Shown: positions 1 to 9,591, counted from the stretch's first letter. The stretch is 64,000 nucleotides of DNA from Spongiibacter nanhainus (GCF_016132545.1 NZ_CP066167.1:372001-436000); one strand, 5' to 3'. The notes: a model not told the origin generated them from the sequence alone. Made by a program: numbers and translations.

Positions 1-345
1 GCCGCGGGGCTGCGCCTTGGTGTCAGCACCCACTGTTATTACGAGGTGGCCCGGGCCCACGGCCTGCGTCCCAGCTATATCGCCATCGGCCCGATATTCC
101 CCACCACCAGTAAAGATATGCCCTTTGGGCCCCAAGGGGTCAATCAACTGCGGCGCTGGGTCAATTTGTTGGGGCCTCACTACACGCTGACGGCGATTGG
201 TGGAATTGATGGCAAGCGTGCTCCCGAGGTCCTCAGCACCGGGGTGGGCAGCTGCGCGATGATTACGGCGATCACCCTGGCCGATGATCCCCGTCAGATA
301 GTGGAGCAATTGATGAGTCTGCACGCTGAGGCTGAGCTGGCATGA
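1..345 (+). CDS. thiE: Thiamine-phosphate synthase ThiE, C-terminal part
   Basis: This is the 3' part of a ThiE gene cut by the window start; frame 1 is open from the first base. ThiE joins hydroxymethylpyrimidine diphosphate and thiazole phosphate to make thiamine phosphate in the cytoplasm. The visible 114 residues include the LGVSTH strand, the YIAIGPIFPT-TSK segment and the TAIGGI phosphate-binding loop, all hallmarks of this TIM-barrel family. The stop codon overlaps the start of the next gene in an ATGA arrangement, so the two are probably co-transcribed. Only the N-terminal part is missing. Confidence 0.95.
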   Translation, partial: AAGLRLGVSTHCYYEVARAHGLRPSYIAIGPIFPTTSKDMPFGPQGVNQLRRWVNLLGPHYTLTAIGGIDGKRAPEVLSTGVGSCAMITAITLADDPRQIVEQLMSLHAEAELA

Positions 346-995
346 CAACCCGGACGCTGCTGGCCAGCCTGTTCATGGTGTGCGCTGCGATGGCGTGGTC
401 GGCGGCGTGGGCGGGAGAGAGTATCGTGGTTCGAGGCTTGTTTCAGGGCGCCGCCCTGTTAGAAATTAATGGCCTACGCAAACTGGTGCGGGAGGGGCAA
501 ACTCACCCCGGCGGCGCGCGTTTATTGTCCGCCACTGCCCGGGAGGCGGTGGTGGAGTGGCAGGGCGAGCGCCACACCCTGACCCTCAACCGTTCGGTGG
601 GCGCCAACTACCGGGATCAGACTGGCGAGCCGGTGGTGCTGCATCGCAATCGCAATAACGAATACCGCAGCAGTATCTATATTAACAACCGCTCAGTGGA
701 TGCAGTGGTGGACACTGGCGCCAATGTGGTGGCCCTCAGCAGCCTGGACGCCAAACGTCTGGGTATCGAGTATCGCCAGGGCCAGCCCACCCGAGTGGCG
801 ACGGCCTCAGGGACCGGCAGCGGCTACCGCATTACGCTGGATACCGTGCGCCTGGGCACCATTACCCATCGCCATGTGCCGGCGGTAGTCATCGACGGTG
901 ATTTTCCCCATTTGGTGTTGCTGGGCATGACCTTTCTGGAGCATGTGGATCTGGAAGAGCGCGGCAGTGTGCTGACCCTGACGCCCCAGTTTTAA
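342..995 (+). CDS. Secreted retropepsin-like aspartic protease (clan AA)
   Basis: A 217-residue protein with an N-terminal signal peptide (hydrophobic stretch ending AWAGE, about residue 25) followed by a retropepsin-like fold. The catalytic motif VDTGANVVALSS lies near residue 123, and the downstream hydrophobic VLLGMTFLEHVDL segment matches the second conserved region of the TIGR02281-type clan AA proteases found in many proteobacteria. It is probably periplasmic and active as a homodimer, since only one DTGA motif is present. Its start overlaps the thiE stop by four bases, which suggests translational coupling. The substrate is unknown. Confidence 0.85.
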   Translation: MTTRTLLASLFMVCAAMAWSAAWAGESIVVRGLFQGAALLEINGLRKLVREGQTHPGGARLLSATAREAVVEWQGERHTLTLNRSVGANYRDQTGEPVVLHRNRNNEYRSSIYINNRSVDAVVDTGANVVALSSLDAKRLGIEYRQGQPTRVATASGTGSGYRITLDTVRLGTITHRHVPAVVIDGDFPHLVLLGMTFLEHVDLEERGSVLTLTPQF

Positions 996-1067
996 TCGTC
1001 GGGCTGCTGCCAGCAGCGCCGCGGCGGTGGCGATAGTGGCAATTTCGATCACTTAAGCTCCTCTGGA

Positions 1068-1120
1068 TTCGCCTGATTCGGGCGGTGCTGCTAGAATGCG
1101 CGACCGGTTAGATTTGGAGA
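1068..1120 (+). promoter_or_regulatory. Possible ribA promoter and ribosome binding site
   Basis: A good -10 hexamer TAGAAT sits at 1092-1097 in the context GCTAGAATGCG. The -35 (around 1068-1073, TTCGCC) is poor. GGAGA at 1116-1120 lies just before the GTG at 1126. The -10 box overlaps an upstream ATG (1096) in the same frame, which argues that this ATG is not the true start of ribA. Confidence 0.4.
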
Positions 1121-1125
1121 CACCC

Positions 1126-1710
1126 GTGTCGGTGAAGTTTGTAGAATCCTCCCAGCTTCCCACCCCCTGGGGAGTGTTTGATATTCACGGATTTGAAGAC
1201 GCTGAGAGCGGCAAGGAGCACGTGGTATTGACCCTGGGCGATGTGAGTGACGGGCAGCCAGTTTTGGCTCGGGTGCACTCTGAGTGCCTGACGGGGGATG
1301 CCCTGTTCAGTATGCGTTGCGACTGCGGTGCTCAGCTGCAAGCGGCGCTGGAGAAAATTGCCGAAGAAGGCCGTGGGGTGTTGTTTTACCTGCGCCAGGA
1401 GGGGCGGGGCATCGGCTTGATGAACAAGATTCGCGCCTACAAATTGCAGGACGAAGGCGCAGACACCGTCGAAGCCAACGAAAAACTGGGTTTTGGTGCC
1501 GATATGCGGGATTACAGCCTGCTGAAGGTGATGTGCGAGCACCTTAATATTGGCAAGGTGCGCTTGATGACCAACAACCCCCGCAAGGTGAAGGCTCTCA
1601 CTGACCAGGGTGTCGACGTCGTGGAGCGTTTGCCGCTACAAACCGGCCAAAACCCCCACAATGCCAAGTATTTGGCCACCAAATCCGGCAAGTTAGGGCA
1701 TTTGTTCTAG
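1126..1710 (+). CDS. ribA: GTP cyclohydrolase II
   Basis: RibA opens GTP to 2,5-diamino-6-ribosylamino-pyrimidinone phosphate, the first committed step of riboflavin synthesis. The 194 residues match the family's usual length (about 196). Visible motifs are LPTPWG at the N-terminus, [11 protein letters not shown], the zinc-binding set C-x10-C-x-C ([17 protein letters not shown]), RQEGRGIGL, and TNNPRKV near the C-terminus. I chose GTG 1126 rather than the in-frame ATG at 1096 because GGAGA sits at proper distance upstream of the GTG, the ATG lies in a likely -10 box, and the protein then aligns with the normal N-terminus. This is a stand-alone RibA, not a RibBA fusion. Confidence 0.95.
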   Translation: MSVKFVESSQLPTPWGVFDIHGFEDAESGKEHVVLTLGDVSDGQPVLARVHSECLTGDALFSMRCDCGAQLQAALEKIAEEGRGVLFYLRQEGRGIGLMNKIRAYKLQDEGADTVEANEKLGFGADMRDYSLLKVMCEHLNIGKVRLMTNNPRKVKALTDQGVDVVERLPLQTGQNPHNAKYLATKSGKLGHLF

Positions 1711-1722
1711 CGGGCTTTAGCC

Positions 1723-1743
1723 GCGCGCCGCAAAATTGGCGCG
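1723..1743. terminator. Possible hairpin between convergent ribA and dxs
   Basis: CGCGCC (1724-1729) and GGCGCG (1738-1743) can pair around an 8-base loop GCAAAATT. It lies between the ribA stop and the convergent dxs stop. The following sequence is only moderately T-rich, so this is a weak terminator call. Confidence 0.3.
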
Positions 1744-1773
1744 TGCTCTCTTTAGTATGCGCAGTACCAGCGC

Positions 1774-3687
1774 TTATTTTACCGAACTGATGACGGCCCG
1801 CGGGTCATGCAGGGCCGCCAGGCGTTGGCGTATCTGCTGCTCAATCCCTTCTGCCGACAAGCCCACCGATGCCAGTTGCTCGCCGTGATTGCCGTGATCG
1901 ACAAAGCGGTCGGGCAGCCCCAATTGCAGCACCGGCACTGAGCGGCCCTGCTGATTCAGGTACTCCACCACGGCGCTGCCGGCGCCGCCGGCAACAACGT
2001 TTTCTTCCAGTGTGACCAGCAGTTGGTGACCGTCGGCCAGTTGGTCGATCAGCGCGGTGTCCAGCGGCTTTACAAAGCGCATGTCGGCCACGCTGGCGTC
2101 GAGATTTTCTGCCGCGCTGAGCCCGACCGTCAGCAGGCTGCCGAAGTTGAGGATGGCCACTTCCCGGCCCTCCCGGCGCAGCAGGCCTTTGCCGATTTCC
2201 ATGGCGGTCAGGGTGTTGACCAGCTCGACGCCGGGGCCGGTGCCCCGGGGGTAGCGCACCGCCGCAGGCCCGGGGTATTGATAGCCGGTGTGCAGCATCT
2301 GCCGGGTTTCGTTTTCGTCGGAGGGCGCCATTACCACCATATTGGGGATGCAGCGCAGGTAGCTGAGGTCAAAGGCCCCGGAGTGGGTGGGGCCGTCTTC
2401 GCCCACCAGGCCGGCCCGGTCGATACCGAATACCACATCCAGGTTTTGCAGGGCGATATCGTGGATCAACTGGTCGTAGGCGCGCTGTAAAAAGGTGGAG
2501 TAGATGGCCACCACCGGTTTGAGGCCGTCGCAGGCCATGCCCGCTGCCAGGGTCAGGGCGTGTTGCTCAGCAATGGCGACATCGTAAAAACGCTCCGGGA
2601 ATTGCTTGGCAAAGGTGACCATGCCGGAGCCTTCACACATGGCGGGGGTAATCGCCACCAGTTTGTCGTCCCGGTCCGCTTCGTCGCACAGCCAGGCGCC
2701 GAAAATGTCCTGGTACTTGGGTTTCTTCGGCTTGGTCGAGGCCGGGCCCTTTTTGGGCTCGATCTTGGCAATGGCGTGAAAGCCCACCGGGTCGGCCTCG
2801 GCGGGGGCAAAGCCCTTGCCCTTCTGGGTCATGATATGCAGCATCTGCGGGCCTTCCAGCTCGCGGATATTGCGCAGGGTGGGCACCAACATATCCAGAT
2901 CGTGGCCGTCGATGGGACCGATATAGTTAAAGCCCAGCTCCTCAAACAAGGGCGCCGGCGATACCATCCCTTTCATGTACTCTTCCAGCCGGGCGACGAT
3001 TTCAGTGGCGGAGCGGGGCAGCTTGCTCAGTACCGACTTGCCGCCATCGCGGATCTGGTTGTAGGTTTTGGAGGCCCAGATTTTAGAGAAATAAGTGTTC
3101 AGACCGCCGGTATTCTTGGAGATCGACATCTGGTTGTCGTTAAGCACCACCAGCATATTGGCGCGGGTGTGGGCGGCGTGGTTGATGGCCTCAAAGGCCA
3201 TGCCCGCGGTCATCGCGCCATCGCCGATCACCGCGACGGTGTGGCGATCCAGTTGTTGCTGGCGGGCGGCGATGGCCATGCCCAGCGCCGCACTGATGCT
3301 GGTGCTGGAGTGGCCCACGCCAAAGGTGTCGTACTCGCTCTCGTCCCGCTTGGGAAAGCCGGCCAAGCCGTTGCCCTGGCGCATGCTGCCCATGCGCTCC
3401 CGCCGGCCCGTGAGAATCTTGTGGGGATAGCACTGGTGTCCCACATCCCATACCAGCCGGTCGTTGGGGGTGTTGTAGACGTAGTGCAGGGCCAGGGTGA
3501 GCTCAACGACGCCCAGGCCGGCGCCAAAGTGGCCGCCGGTTTGACCGACGGTATAAAGCAGGAACTCCCGCAGCTCGTGGGCCAGCTGTGGCAGGTCGTC
3601 GACATCCAGCTGGCGCAGGTCGGCCGGGCTGGCAACAGTGTCCAGCAGCGGCGTCGTTGGGCGGTGGAGCGGAATTTCTTTAAACAT
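1774..3687 (-). CDS. dxs: 1-deoxy-D-xylulose-5-phosphate synthase
   Basis: DXS condenses pyruvate and glyceraldehyde 3-phosphate with thiamine diphosphate, the entry step of the MEP isoprenoid pathway. At 637 residues it has the full family length. Visible features: [18 protein letters not shown] and the [13 protein letters not shown] region near the N-terminus, the ThDP/Mg binding [15 protein letters not shown] with the later NDN, the transketolase-type pyrimidine domain with [21 protein letters not shown], and a C-terminal transketolase domain. It lies downstream of xseB-ispA in the order also found in pseudomonads, although a 223-bp gap without a clear gene separates it from ispA. The ATG at 3687 has only a weak ribosome binding site. 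Confidence 0.97.
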   Translation of the reverse strand: MFKEIPLHRPTTPLLDTVASPADLRQLDVDDLPQLAHELREFLLYTVGQTGGHFGAGLGVVELTLALHYVYNTPNDRLVWDVGHQCYPHKILTGRRERMGSMRQGNGLAGFPKRDESEYDTFGVGHSSTSISAALGMAIAARQQQLDRHTVAVIGDGAMTAGMAFEAINHAAHTRANMLVVLNDNQMSISKNTGGLNTYFSKIWASKTYNQIRDGGKSVLSKLPRSATEIVARLEEYMKGMVSPAPLFEELGFNYIGPIDGHDLDMLVPTLRNIRELEGPQMLHIMTQKGKGFAPAEADPVGFHAIAKIEPKKGPASTKPKKPKYQDIFGAWLCDEADRDDKLVAITPAMCEGSGMVTFAKQFPERFYDVAIAEQHALTLAAGMACDGLKPVVAIYSTFLQRAYDQLIHDIALQNLDVVFGIDRAGLVGEDGPTHSGAFDLSYLRCIPNMVVMAPSDENETRQMLHTGYQYPGPAAVRYPRGTGPGVELVNTLTAMEIGKGLLRREGREVAILNFGSLLTVGLSAAENLDASVADMRFVKPLDTALIDQLADGHQLLVTLEENVVAGGAGSAVVEYLNQQGRSVPVLQLGLPDRFVDHGNHGEQLASVGLSAEGIEQQIRQRLAALHDPRAVISSVK

Positions 3688-3910
3688 CTATCGACGAGCT
3701 CGGAGTCGGTTCAAGGCGGCAATTGTAAACCAAAAGTCTGCGCTCGGCCCTATAGCCGGCAGTAATGCCACGGTAACGCCCTGCGGCGGTGGCGGGCAAT
3801 GCCAAACGCTGCCGCAGAGAGCGTGTTGCGAGGGTGCAAGTGTTTGAGGGATGCAGAGACCGAAGGTTCACCGGCTGTTGGCATTGCTATCGGCTCCAGT
3901 GCGGCAAGAC

Positions 3911-4846
3911 TCAATGCTGGCGGGCGATAATGTAGCGGGATAGCGCCCGTAGCGGCGCCGCACTCTCGCCGAAGCCGGCCAGGGCGCTCTGTGCTTGTTG
4001 ATCCAGCTCGCTGGCCAGTGCCTTGGCGCCAGCCATGCCCAGCAGCGAGGGGAAGGTGGGTTTATTGCGAGCCAGATCCGCCCCTTGGGTTTTACCCAGA
4101 GTCTCGGTGCTGCTCTCGACATCGAGAATATCGTCCTGCACCTGGAAGGCCAGTCCGATGGCGCGGCTGTAACGATCCAGCTGTTGCTGTTGGTCGGCAC
4201 TGGCACCTCCGGCCAGGGCGCCCAGGCCCACTGCGGCGCGGATCAACGCGCCGGTTTTGAGCTGGTGCATGGTCTGTAAGCCATTCAGGTCCAACTCGCG
4301 GTTGACGGCCTCCAGGTCGATGGCCTGGCCCCCCACCATACCCCGTGGACCCGAGGCGGCAGCCAGCAGGCGCACCATGGCCAGGCGGGTGTCGGCGGGG
4401 ATGCTCGGGCAGTCGCTGATTAGCTCAAAAGCACGGCTTTGCAGGCCGTCGCCCACCAAGATGGCGGTGGCCTCGTCAAAGGCAATATGGCAAGTGGCCT
4501 GGCCACGGCGAAGGTCATCATCGTCCATGGCAGGGAGGTCGTCGTGGACCAGTGAATAGGCGTGGATCATCTCCACCGCAGCGGCCAGGGTGTCCAGCGC
4601 CGCGTCTATGTTTTGGTTGACACCCAGGGCGTCGGCGGTGGCGTAGACCAGGCTGGCTCGGACCCGTTTGCCGCCTCCCAGCAGGGCGTAGCGGTGGGCA
4701 TCAAACAGCCGCGACAAGGCCTGCTGTGCATCGCCGTCGCAGAATTCACTGCCTGCCTGACCGAGCAGTGCCGGCAGGGCCGCTTCAATGCGTTGTTGGC
4801 AGCGAGTCAGGTAGTCGCTAAACGCCGCATTAATGGGCTCAGGCAT
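3911..4846 (-). CDS. ispA: Farnesyl diphosphate synthase (polyprenyl synthetase)
   Basis: IspA adds isopentenyl units to make geranyl and farnesyl diphosphate in the cytoplasm, using the product of the pathway begun by Dxs. The 311-residue protein has LLGGKRVR, the first aspartate-rich motif in [23 protein letters not shown], and the second aspartate motif QDDILDVE. A longer reading frame runs up to 4957 but enters xseB, so the start is likely ATG 4846 (MPEPINAAF) or ATG 4858 (MTATMPEP). Both lie within the last codons of xseB, so translation is probably coupled. Neither start has a strong ribosome binding site. Confidence 0.95.
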   Translation of the reverse strand: MPEPINAAFSDYLTRCQQRIEAALPALLGQAGSEFCDGDAQQALSRLFDAHRYALLGGGKRVRASLVYATADALGVNQNIDAALDTLAAAVEMIHAYSLVHDDLPAMDDDDLRRGQATCHIAFDEATAILVGDGLQSRAFELISDCPSIPADTRLAMVRLLAAASGPRGMVGGQAIDLEAVNRELDLNGLQTMHQLKTGALIRAAVGLGALAGGASADQQQQLDRYSRAIGLAFQVQDDILDVESSTETLGKTQGADLARNKPTFPSLLGMAGAKALASELDQQAQSALAGFGESAAPLRALSRYIIARQH

Positions 4847-5066
4847 CGTCGCTGTCATGGCCGTCACGCTGATGTTTCTCCATAAGCACTGTGACTTTCT
4901 GCTCGGCGTCGGCCAGGGCCTGTTGGCAGTCCTGGCTAAGCTGCATGCCTTTTTCAAAGGCCTTGAGGGAGTCTTCCAGGCTCAGCTCGCCGGATTCCAT
5001 GTTTTGTACCAGTTTTTCCAGCTCGTCCAACGCGTGTTCAAAATCGACAGGTTTGGCTTTAGGCAT
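4839..5066 (-). CDS. xseB: Exodeoxyribonuclease VII small subunit
   Basis: XseB is the small subunit of exonuclease VII, a processive single-strand DNA exonuclease; several copies bind each XseA. The 75-residue sequence shows the family pattern [50 protein letters not shown] (here cited by its elements: ELE-x-LV, GEL-LE-SL, F-E-G). It is the first gene of the xseB-ispA-(dxs) set and its 3' end overlaps the ispA start by a few bases. The xseA gene is not in this window. The C-terminal acidic tail (DSDDA) is unremarkable. Confidence 0.95.
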   Translation of the reverse strand: MPKAKPVDFEHALDELEKLVQNMESGELSLEDSLKAFEKGMQLSQDCQQALADAEQKVTVLMEKHQRDGHDSDDA

Positions 5067-5162
5067 AGGTGGGCTTGGCCGTGATGTTGAGGTTCGGGGT
5101 CATGGCGGGCATTTTAGCAGCCCGACACTGCGCCGTCGCGGAAAATGCCGGAGGGGGCGACT

Positions 5163-5432
5163 TAGGGCCTGTTCACACTTATTGCATTGGACCTGTTGTT
5201 GCTAAAAATTCGCCAATCGAGGCGTGAGGAGAGAGGTTTGGTCATTCCAAATGAACGACGAACAACGAAGAGTGGTGGATTTTTAGCCACAACCCGGAGG
5301 GCTGGGGCCATTTTTGCCCCCAGCGTTGTTGTCGGTCGCTTATTTGGAATGACCAAACTGCGCTTCCTCCGCCTAGCTGGAGGCAAAAATGACCTCCAGC
5401 AGGCACAAAGCAATAAGTGTGAACAGGCCCTA
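5163..5432. mobile_element. MITE-like palindromic element with 23-bp terminal inverted repeats
   Basis: The 270-bp stretch starts with TAGGGCCTGTTCACACTT... (5163-5185) and ends with its exact reverse complement (5410-5432), a perfect 23-bp pair. A second perfect 17-bp pair, GTTTGGTCATTCCAAAT (5236-5252) and its complement (5342-5358), is nested inside, and sequence between the pairs is partly self-complementary, so most of the element could fold into one long hairpin. Both outer ends are TA, which would fit a TA target duplication as made by IS630/Tc1-mariner type transposases. No transposase is encoded. It occupies most of the 436-bp gap between xseB and the DUF924 gene. A near-identical single end occurs at 33028-33051. 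Confidence 0.75.
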
Positions 5433-5502
5433 GGTCCAATAGTTAGTGAAAAGCTGTGGCAATAAGGTATTCTGCCGGGCTGACTAGGCAATTCGATTGA
5501 CG

Positions 5503-6042
5503 ATGCATTTTTCTACTGTTTTAGATTTCTGGTTTGACACCCTGTCCGCCAAGGACTGGTTTAGCAAAAGCGATGAGCTGGATGCCGCAATAGCCGAGCA
5601 CTTTGCCGATATCCACCGCGCCGCTGCGGCCGGTGAGCTCTATTCCTGGCGCCACAGCCACGAGGGAAGGCTGGCGGAGATTCTGGTGCTGGATCAGTTC
5701 TCCCGCAACCTGTTCAGGGACTCGCCCCGGGCCTTTGCCCAGGACGGGCAGGCACTGGTGTTGGCCCAGGAGGCCATTCGCCACGGTGCCGACCGGGCAC
5801 TGAGTGACGATCAGCGCGCCTTTCTCTACATGCCTTATATGCACAGCGAGTCGCTGGCGATTCAGCGGGCATCGCTGCTGCTATACCAGGCGCTGGGCCG
5901 GGAGAACAACCTCGATTTTGCCCGGCGTCACTATGCCATTATCGAGCGTTTTGGCCGTTACCCCCACCGCAATGCCATACTGGGTCGGGAGAGCAGTGAC
6001 GAGGAACTGGAGTTTCTTGCCCAACCGGGCTCGTCATTTTAA
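5503..6042 (+). CDS. DUF924 family protein
   Basis: A 179-residue cytoplasmic protein of the DUF924 family, which is conserved in proteobacteria and has no established function. Recognisable family features are VLDFWF near the N-terminus, LAEILVLDQFSRNLFRDSPRAFAQD in the middle, FLYMPYMHSE, and a C-terminal RHYAIIERFGRYPHRNAILGRES segment. The fold is expected to be all-helical, TPR-like. I chose ATG 5503 over the TTG at 5497 because the family usually begins close to the VLDFWF motif. It directly follows the palindromic element, so its promoter may lie in or next to that repeat. Confidence 0.9.
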   Translation: MHFSTVLDFWFDTLSAKDWFSKSDELDAAIAEHFADIHRAAAAGELYSWRHSHEGRLAEILVLDQFSRNLFRDSPRAFAQDGQALVLAQEAIRHGADRALSDDQRAFLYMPYMHSESLAIQRASLLLYQALGRENNLDFARRHYAIIERFGRYPHRNAILGRESSDEELEFLAQPGSSF

Positions 6043-6068
6043 CTACGGAGCACGACAGGACGCCAACT

Positions 6069-6626
6069 ATGTCATTGATTCAACTCGCCAAACGCGCCGC
6101 TGTGGTGTCATTATCCCGGGCTGCTGGTGCGGCGCTGCTGCTTGCCAGCCCCCTGGTTTTGGCCTGCCCCTTTCCCGATAGTGATCGCGGCGAGGCGCCG
6201 GCCTGGTTATGCGACGAGCCCCTGTTTGATGGCGCCCAGTACACGGCTGTTGGCGACAAGAGTCGGGTGCCCTCTATTTCATTGCAAAACCGGCTCGCTG
6301 GCAAAGCGGCGATGGTGGCGGTGACCGGAAAATTGCTGGAGGCGGGCCGGGATCAGTTGTTGAGCAAGCTGCCCCCGGCCACTCGGCTGACCTTGCCGGA
6401 GGCCGACAATTTGTCGGTGGTGGCGCGTTTTGATGGCATCCGGGTGCTGGAAAAAACCCAAAGTCCCCGGCGTCACCTCTATGTGCTGGCCGGCGTCCCC
6501 GATAGCGAGGCGGATGCGCAATTGGCTATTGCCTGCCGGGAAGTAGTCTCGGCCAACCGCAAACAATTGCGTAAGGCGATGCCCGAGACCGATTTGGCGG
6601 CCTTGTGCCTGACAGAGAAGAATTAG
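6069..6626 (+). CDS. Exported hypothetical protein, possible LPP20-like lipoprotein
   Basis: A 185-residue protein with an N-terminal signal sequence ending LVLAC, which could be a lipobox with cysteine at about residue 33. The mature part starts with [21 protein letters not shown], reminiscent of LPP20/LPP-like proteins in which a P-x-W segment precedes a G-x-G region, but the match is only suggestive. It lies 26 bp after the DUF924 gene on the same strand. Its stop codon TAG overlaps the stop of the convergent mscL. I cannot assign a function. Confidence 0.65.
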   Translation: MSLIQLAKRAAVVSLSRAAGAALLLASPLVLACPFPDSDRGEAPAWLCDEPLFDGAQYTAVGDKSRVPSISLQNRLAGKAAMVAVTGKLLEAGRDQLLSKLPPATRLTLPEADNLSVVARFDGIRVLEKTQSPRRHLYVLAGVPDSEADAQLAIACREVVSANRKQLRKAMPETDLAALCLTEKN

Positions 6627-7093
6627 TCCAGCGCTGAGGTGCAGTGCGGGCAGCGTGTCGCAGCGATGGCGATGCTGGAGAAACAGTAAGCACAATCCTT
6701 GGTGGTAGGGGCAGCGGGAGCGGCTTCTTCCGCTTCTTTCTTTTCCAGTTCGCGGATTTTGTTGATGCTTTTAACCAGCATAAACACCGCAAAGGCGACG
6801 ATCACAAAACTGATCACCGAGTTAATAAACAGACCGTAGTTGACGGTTACAGCGCCGGCGGCCTTGGCGTCGGCAACGGTGAGGTAGGGGGCGGGTGTGG
6901 TGCCCTCGCTGATGACCCACATTAAATTGGCAAAGTCGACGCCGCCCAGGGCGAGACCGATCGGTGGCATGATCACATCGGCGACTAAACTTTTGACAAT
7001 GGTGCTGAAGGCACCGCCAATAATAATCCCCACCGCCATGTCGATGACATTGCCGCGGATGGCGAATTTTTTAAATTCCTCTAAGATGCCCAT
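6623..7093 (-). CDS. mscL: Large-conductance mechanosensitive channel with C-terminal zinc ribbon
   Basis: MscL opens under membrane tension to release solutes during hypo-osmotic shock. The N-terminal helix and TM1 ([40 protein letters not shown]) and TM2 ([23 protein letters not shown]) are canonical. At 156 residues it is longer than the E. coli protein (136) because after an acidic linker it carries a small ribbon with CAYC and CPHC pairs, a likely zinc knuckle. Such tails occur in some MscL homologues; the role is not known to me. The ATG at 7093 is the natural start. Confidence 0.95.
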   Translation of the reverse strand: MGILEEFKKFAIRGNVIDMAVGIIIGGAFSTIVKSLVADVIMPPIGLALGGVDFANLMWVISEGTTPAPYLTVADAKAAGAVTVNYGLFINSVISFVIVAFAVFMLVKSINKIRELEKKEAEEAAPAAPTTKDCAYCFSSIAIAATRCPHCTSALD

Positions 7094-7160
7094 CTTTACT
7101 CTCTCTGTACCGTTGCAGCCCGATTAAAGCTCAACCTCTGATAAAAGGCTATAAACCACC

Positions 7161-7913
7161 ATGAAAGACATTGCTCTGATCACCGGCGCGTCCTCTGGCA
7201 TAGGTCGTCAATACGCCCTGCAATTGGCGGCGCGCTGCAAGGGGATGATCTTGCTTGGCCAACGCGAGGAAGCGCTCACGTCACTGGCGGCGGAGCTTGG
7301 CGATCAGGGCGTGGAGGTGCACTGTCTGGTGGAGGACCTGGGCACCACGCTGGGTGTCGCTCGTACCCTGGAAGCGATACGCCAAAAGGGCCCAGTCTCG
7401 ATTCTTATCAACAACGCCGGCTTTGGCAATCGCGCTGTGCTGGCTGAATGTGACCTGCAGTTGCAGCAACAGATGATCGCCCTGCACTGCAGTGCCAGTG
7501 TGGCTTTGTGCCGCGGCGCGCTGCCCTTTATGCGGGAGGCCGGGCGCGGCACGGTGATCAATGTTGCCTCGGTAGGGGCGTTTCTAAGTACGCCGACGGC
7601 AGCGGTCTACAATGCCAGTAAGGCGTTTTTGGTGTCTTTGTCTCGCTCGCTGGCCGAAGAATTGGCGGCAGAGCCAATCGCGGTGCAGTGTTTGTGCCCG
7701 GGCTACACCCGCAGTGATTTCCATCATCGCCGCGATTACGGCGATGTCGATCTCATTGCTATCCCCGACAGTGATTGGATGAGTGCGGAGCAGGTGGTGA
7801 CCGAGAGCCTGGCCGCGCTAGCGGATGAGGCCGCGCCGGTGGTGGTGATTCCCGGTGAACACAATCGTCAGCGAGCGCGACAGCAATTGCAGGCGCAGCT
7901 GGATGCGCTCTAG
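7161..7913 (+). CDS. Short-chain dehydrogenase/reductase
   Basis: A 250-residue classical SDR. It shows the NAD(P)-binding TGASSGIGRQYA, the structural NNAGFG motif, the catalytic serine region INVASVGAF, and the YNASKAF active-site Tyr-Lys pair. The substrate cannot be read from sequence; homologues act on ketones, acyl chains or steroids. It stands alone on the plus strand and ends four bases before the convergent rnz stop. Confidence 0.9.
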   Translation: MKDIALITGASSGIGRQYALQLAARCKGMILLGQREEALTSLAAELGDQGVEVHCLVEDLGTTLGVARTLEAIRQKGPVSILINNAGFGNRAVLAECDLQLQQQMIALHCSASVALCRGALPFMREAGRGTVINVASVGAFLSTPTAAVYNASKAFLVSLSRSLAEELAAEPIAVQCLCPGYTRSDFHHRRDYGDVDLIAIPDSDWMSAEQVVTESLAALADEAAPVVVIPGEHNRQRARQQLQAQLDAL

Positions 7914-7916
7914 CCT

Positions 7917-8900
7917 TCAGGCCTCTTCCTTTCGGTAGACTTCCAAGGCCCGCTCCCGGGTAAGGTGGCAGCTGGTCAGGTCCTCGGCCATCACCAGATT
8001 ACCGGTGTAGTGAGCGGCGCCCTCGGCTGCCAGGTCGGCAATGGTGTGCTCCACGTGATCCCCGCCCTTAAGGCGGTAGCGTTGACTGAAATGGGTTAGC
8101 ACCACGTGCTTGATGTCGGCGTCGCTGGCGGCCTTGGTCACCATGGCCGCGGTGCTATGCATGTATTGGGGGCCGACTTTGGCCAGCACGTCTTCGGTAA
8201 AGGTCGCTTCGTGGATCAGTACGTCACTGTTGCGCATGGCCTCCGTCAGCAGTGCCGGTTGGTCATTGTCGCCACCGACAATCACGCTGCGGGGTAGCCA
8301 GGCTGTTTCGCTATAGTCGCCAGCGGCAAAGTGGCGACCATCGTCCAGGTCGATATCGTCGCCCTTTTGCAGCTGGTTCCACAGTGGCCCCCGGGGTACG
8401 CCGTCTCGCTCCAGTTTGTCTACCAGCAAGTGACGTGGGGTGGTTTCTTCGGCGCGGTAGGCAAAGCAGGGTACCCGGTGGGACAGGGCGGTGGAGCTGA
8501 CATTGAGGTGGCCGTCCTGGTAGCTGAAATCCGGCGCATCGCTGCGCACAAAATGCAGCGGAAAGCGCAGTTCGCGGATGTCGGTAAAGCGAAACGCCGC
8601 CTCGATAAACTGTTCGATGCCGTCCGGCGCACACACCGTTAGTGGCGCCTTGCGGCCACTCATGTTGGCGCTGGCGATCAGGCCGGGCAGGCCATAGCAG
8701 TGGTCGCCGTGAACATGGGTGATAAAGATGGCCCGCAGACGCGCCGCCGAGTAGCGGCACTTCATCAATTGGTGTTGGGTGCCCTCGCCGCAGTCAAACA
8801 GGTACCAGTCCCGGCTGTCGTCGATGGCCAGGGCCAGGCCGGTGACATTGCGGTGGGGGGTAGGGGCGCCGGCGCTGGTGCCCAGAAAGGTGAAACGCAT
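7917..8900 (-). CDS. rnz: Ribonuclease Z (ElaC-type metallo-beta-lactamase fold)
   Basis: RNase Z cleaves the 3' trailer of tRNA precursors. The 327-residue protein begins with FLGTSAGAPTPHRNV, then FDCGEGTQHQL, the zinc-binding THVHGDHCYGLPGL (HxHxDH), a later HEATF segment and a C-terminal LTHFSQRY motif, all standard for the long-known ElaC/RNase Z family. The TetR-type gene upstream on the same strand ends only seven bases before its start, so the two may share a transcript. Confidence 0.93.
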   Translation of the reverse strand: MRFTFLGTSAGAPTPHRNVTGLALAIDDSRDWYLFDCGEGTQHQLMKCRYSAARLRAIFITHVHGDHCYGLPGLIASANMSGRKAPLTVCAPDGIEQFIEAAFRFTDIRELRFPLHFVRSDAPDFSYQDGHLNVSSTALSHRVPCFAYRAEETTPRHLLVDKLERDGVPRGPLWNQLQKGDDIDLDDGRHFAAGDYSETAWLPRSVIVGGDNDQPALLTEAMRNSDVLIHEATFTEDVLAKVGPQYMHSTAAMVTKAASDADIKHVVLTHFSQRYRLKGGDHVEHTIADLAAEGAAHYTGNLVMAEDLTSCHLTRERALEVYRKEEA

Positions 8901-8907
8901 CGAAGGG

Positions 8908-9591
8908 TTACGAACCTCCCGCCAGTGATTGAGTGCGCGCCGACGGCGCGGTATCGAGAATGGCGGCGACGCTGTCGATCAGGTTGCTGGCCATAAATTC
9001 GGTATCGCGGCTGAGGGCGTCCAGGGCTGGGTTGTCTCTGAGCCGGGCGTGATCGGAAATGCCGTGAAAAGCCAGGATGTTGGCCAGCATGACGCGCTGT
9101 CGCAGCACTTCTGGCGTGAAGTGCCGCAGTTCCTCACACATCAGCGTCACCAGTTTGGTTTCTCTGGGCAACTGAAATACCGCCGACTCCGGCAGGGTGT
9201 AACTCAGGGTATTGCTGACTATCAGTTCGGCGCTGATATGCACATAGGCGGCGCCACCATCGTCGTCGTCCAGCTTTTCCACCAGCGGCAATACCAGAAT
9301 ACTGGCTATCCGTCGCGCCGGGCTCATGTCCACGCCTTGTAGTTCGTCCAGCAGTGCCTCCCGGCGCGCGGTCAAACCCGGACCGTGTTTATCGAAAATA
9401 GCCTGCAGCAGGCCGTGCTTGCTGCCAAAATGGTATTGCACCGCATTGCGGTTGTTCTGCCCAGCCGCCCGGGTGATGGTGTTGATGGAAACACCTTCGA
9501 TACCGCAGTCGGCGAATAGCGTTTCCGCCGCCCGAATCAGCGCGTCTCGAGTGCGAAAACTGCGGTTGTCTTTTATCGCGGTGGCGGTCAT
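8908..9591 (-). CDS. TetR family transcriptional regulator
   Basis: A 227-residue regulator with an N-terminal TetR helix-turn-helix (TRDALIRAAETLFADCGIEGVSINTITRAAGQNNRNAVQYHFGSKHGLLQAIF, cited by motif: GIEGVSI, AVQYHFGSK). The C-terminal ligand domain is not diagnostic. I chose ATG 9591 because AAGG lies five bases upstream; a TTG at 9606 would add five residues. It is divergent from the flavin monooxygenase gene at 9771, which it may control, and its 3' end runs closely into rnz. No clear operator palindrome was found in the 180-bp divergent gap. Confidence 0.85.
   Translation of the reverse strand: MTATAIKDNRSFRTRDALIRAAETLFADCGIEGVSINTITRAAGQNNRNAVQYHFGSKHGLLQAIFDKHGPGLTARREALLDELQGVDMSPARRIASILVLPLVEKLDDDDGGAAYVHISAELIVSNTLSYTLPESAVFQLPRETKLVTLMCEELRHFTPEVLRQRVMLANILAFHGISDHARLRDNPALDALSRDTEFMASNLIDSVAAILDTAPSARTQSLAGGS

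Noticed and set aside
2560-3765. 401-codon open frame on the plus strand
   Set aside because: Lies antisense to dxs; GC-rich third-position effect, no family resemblance.
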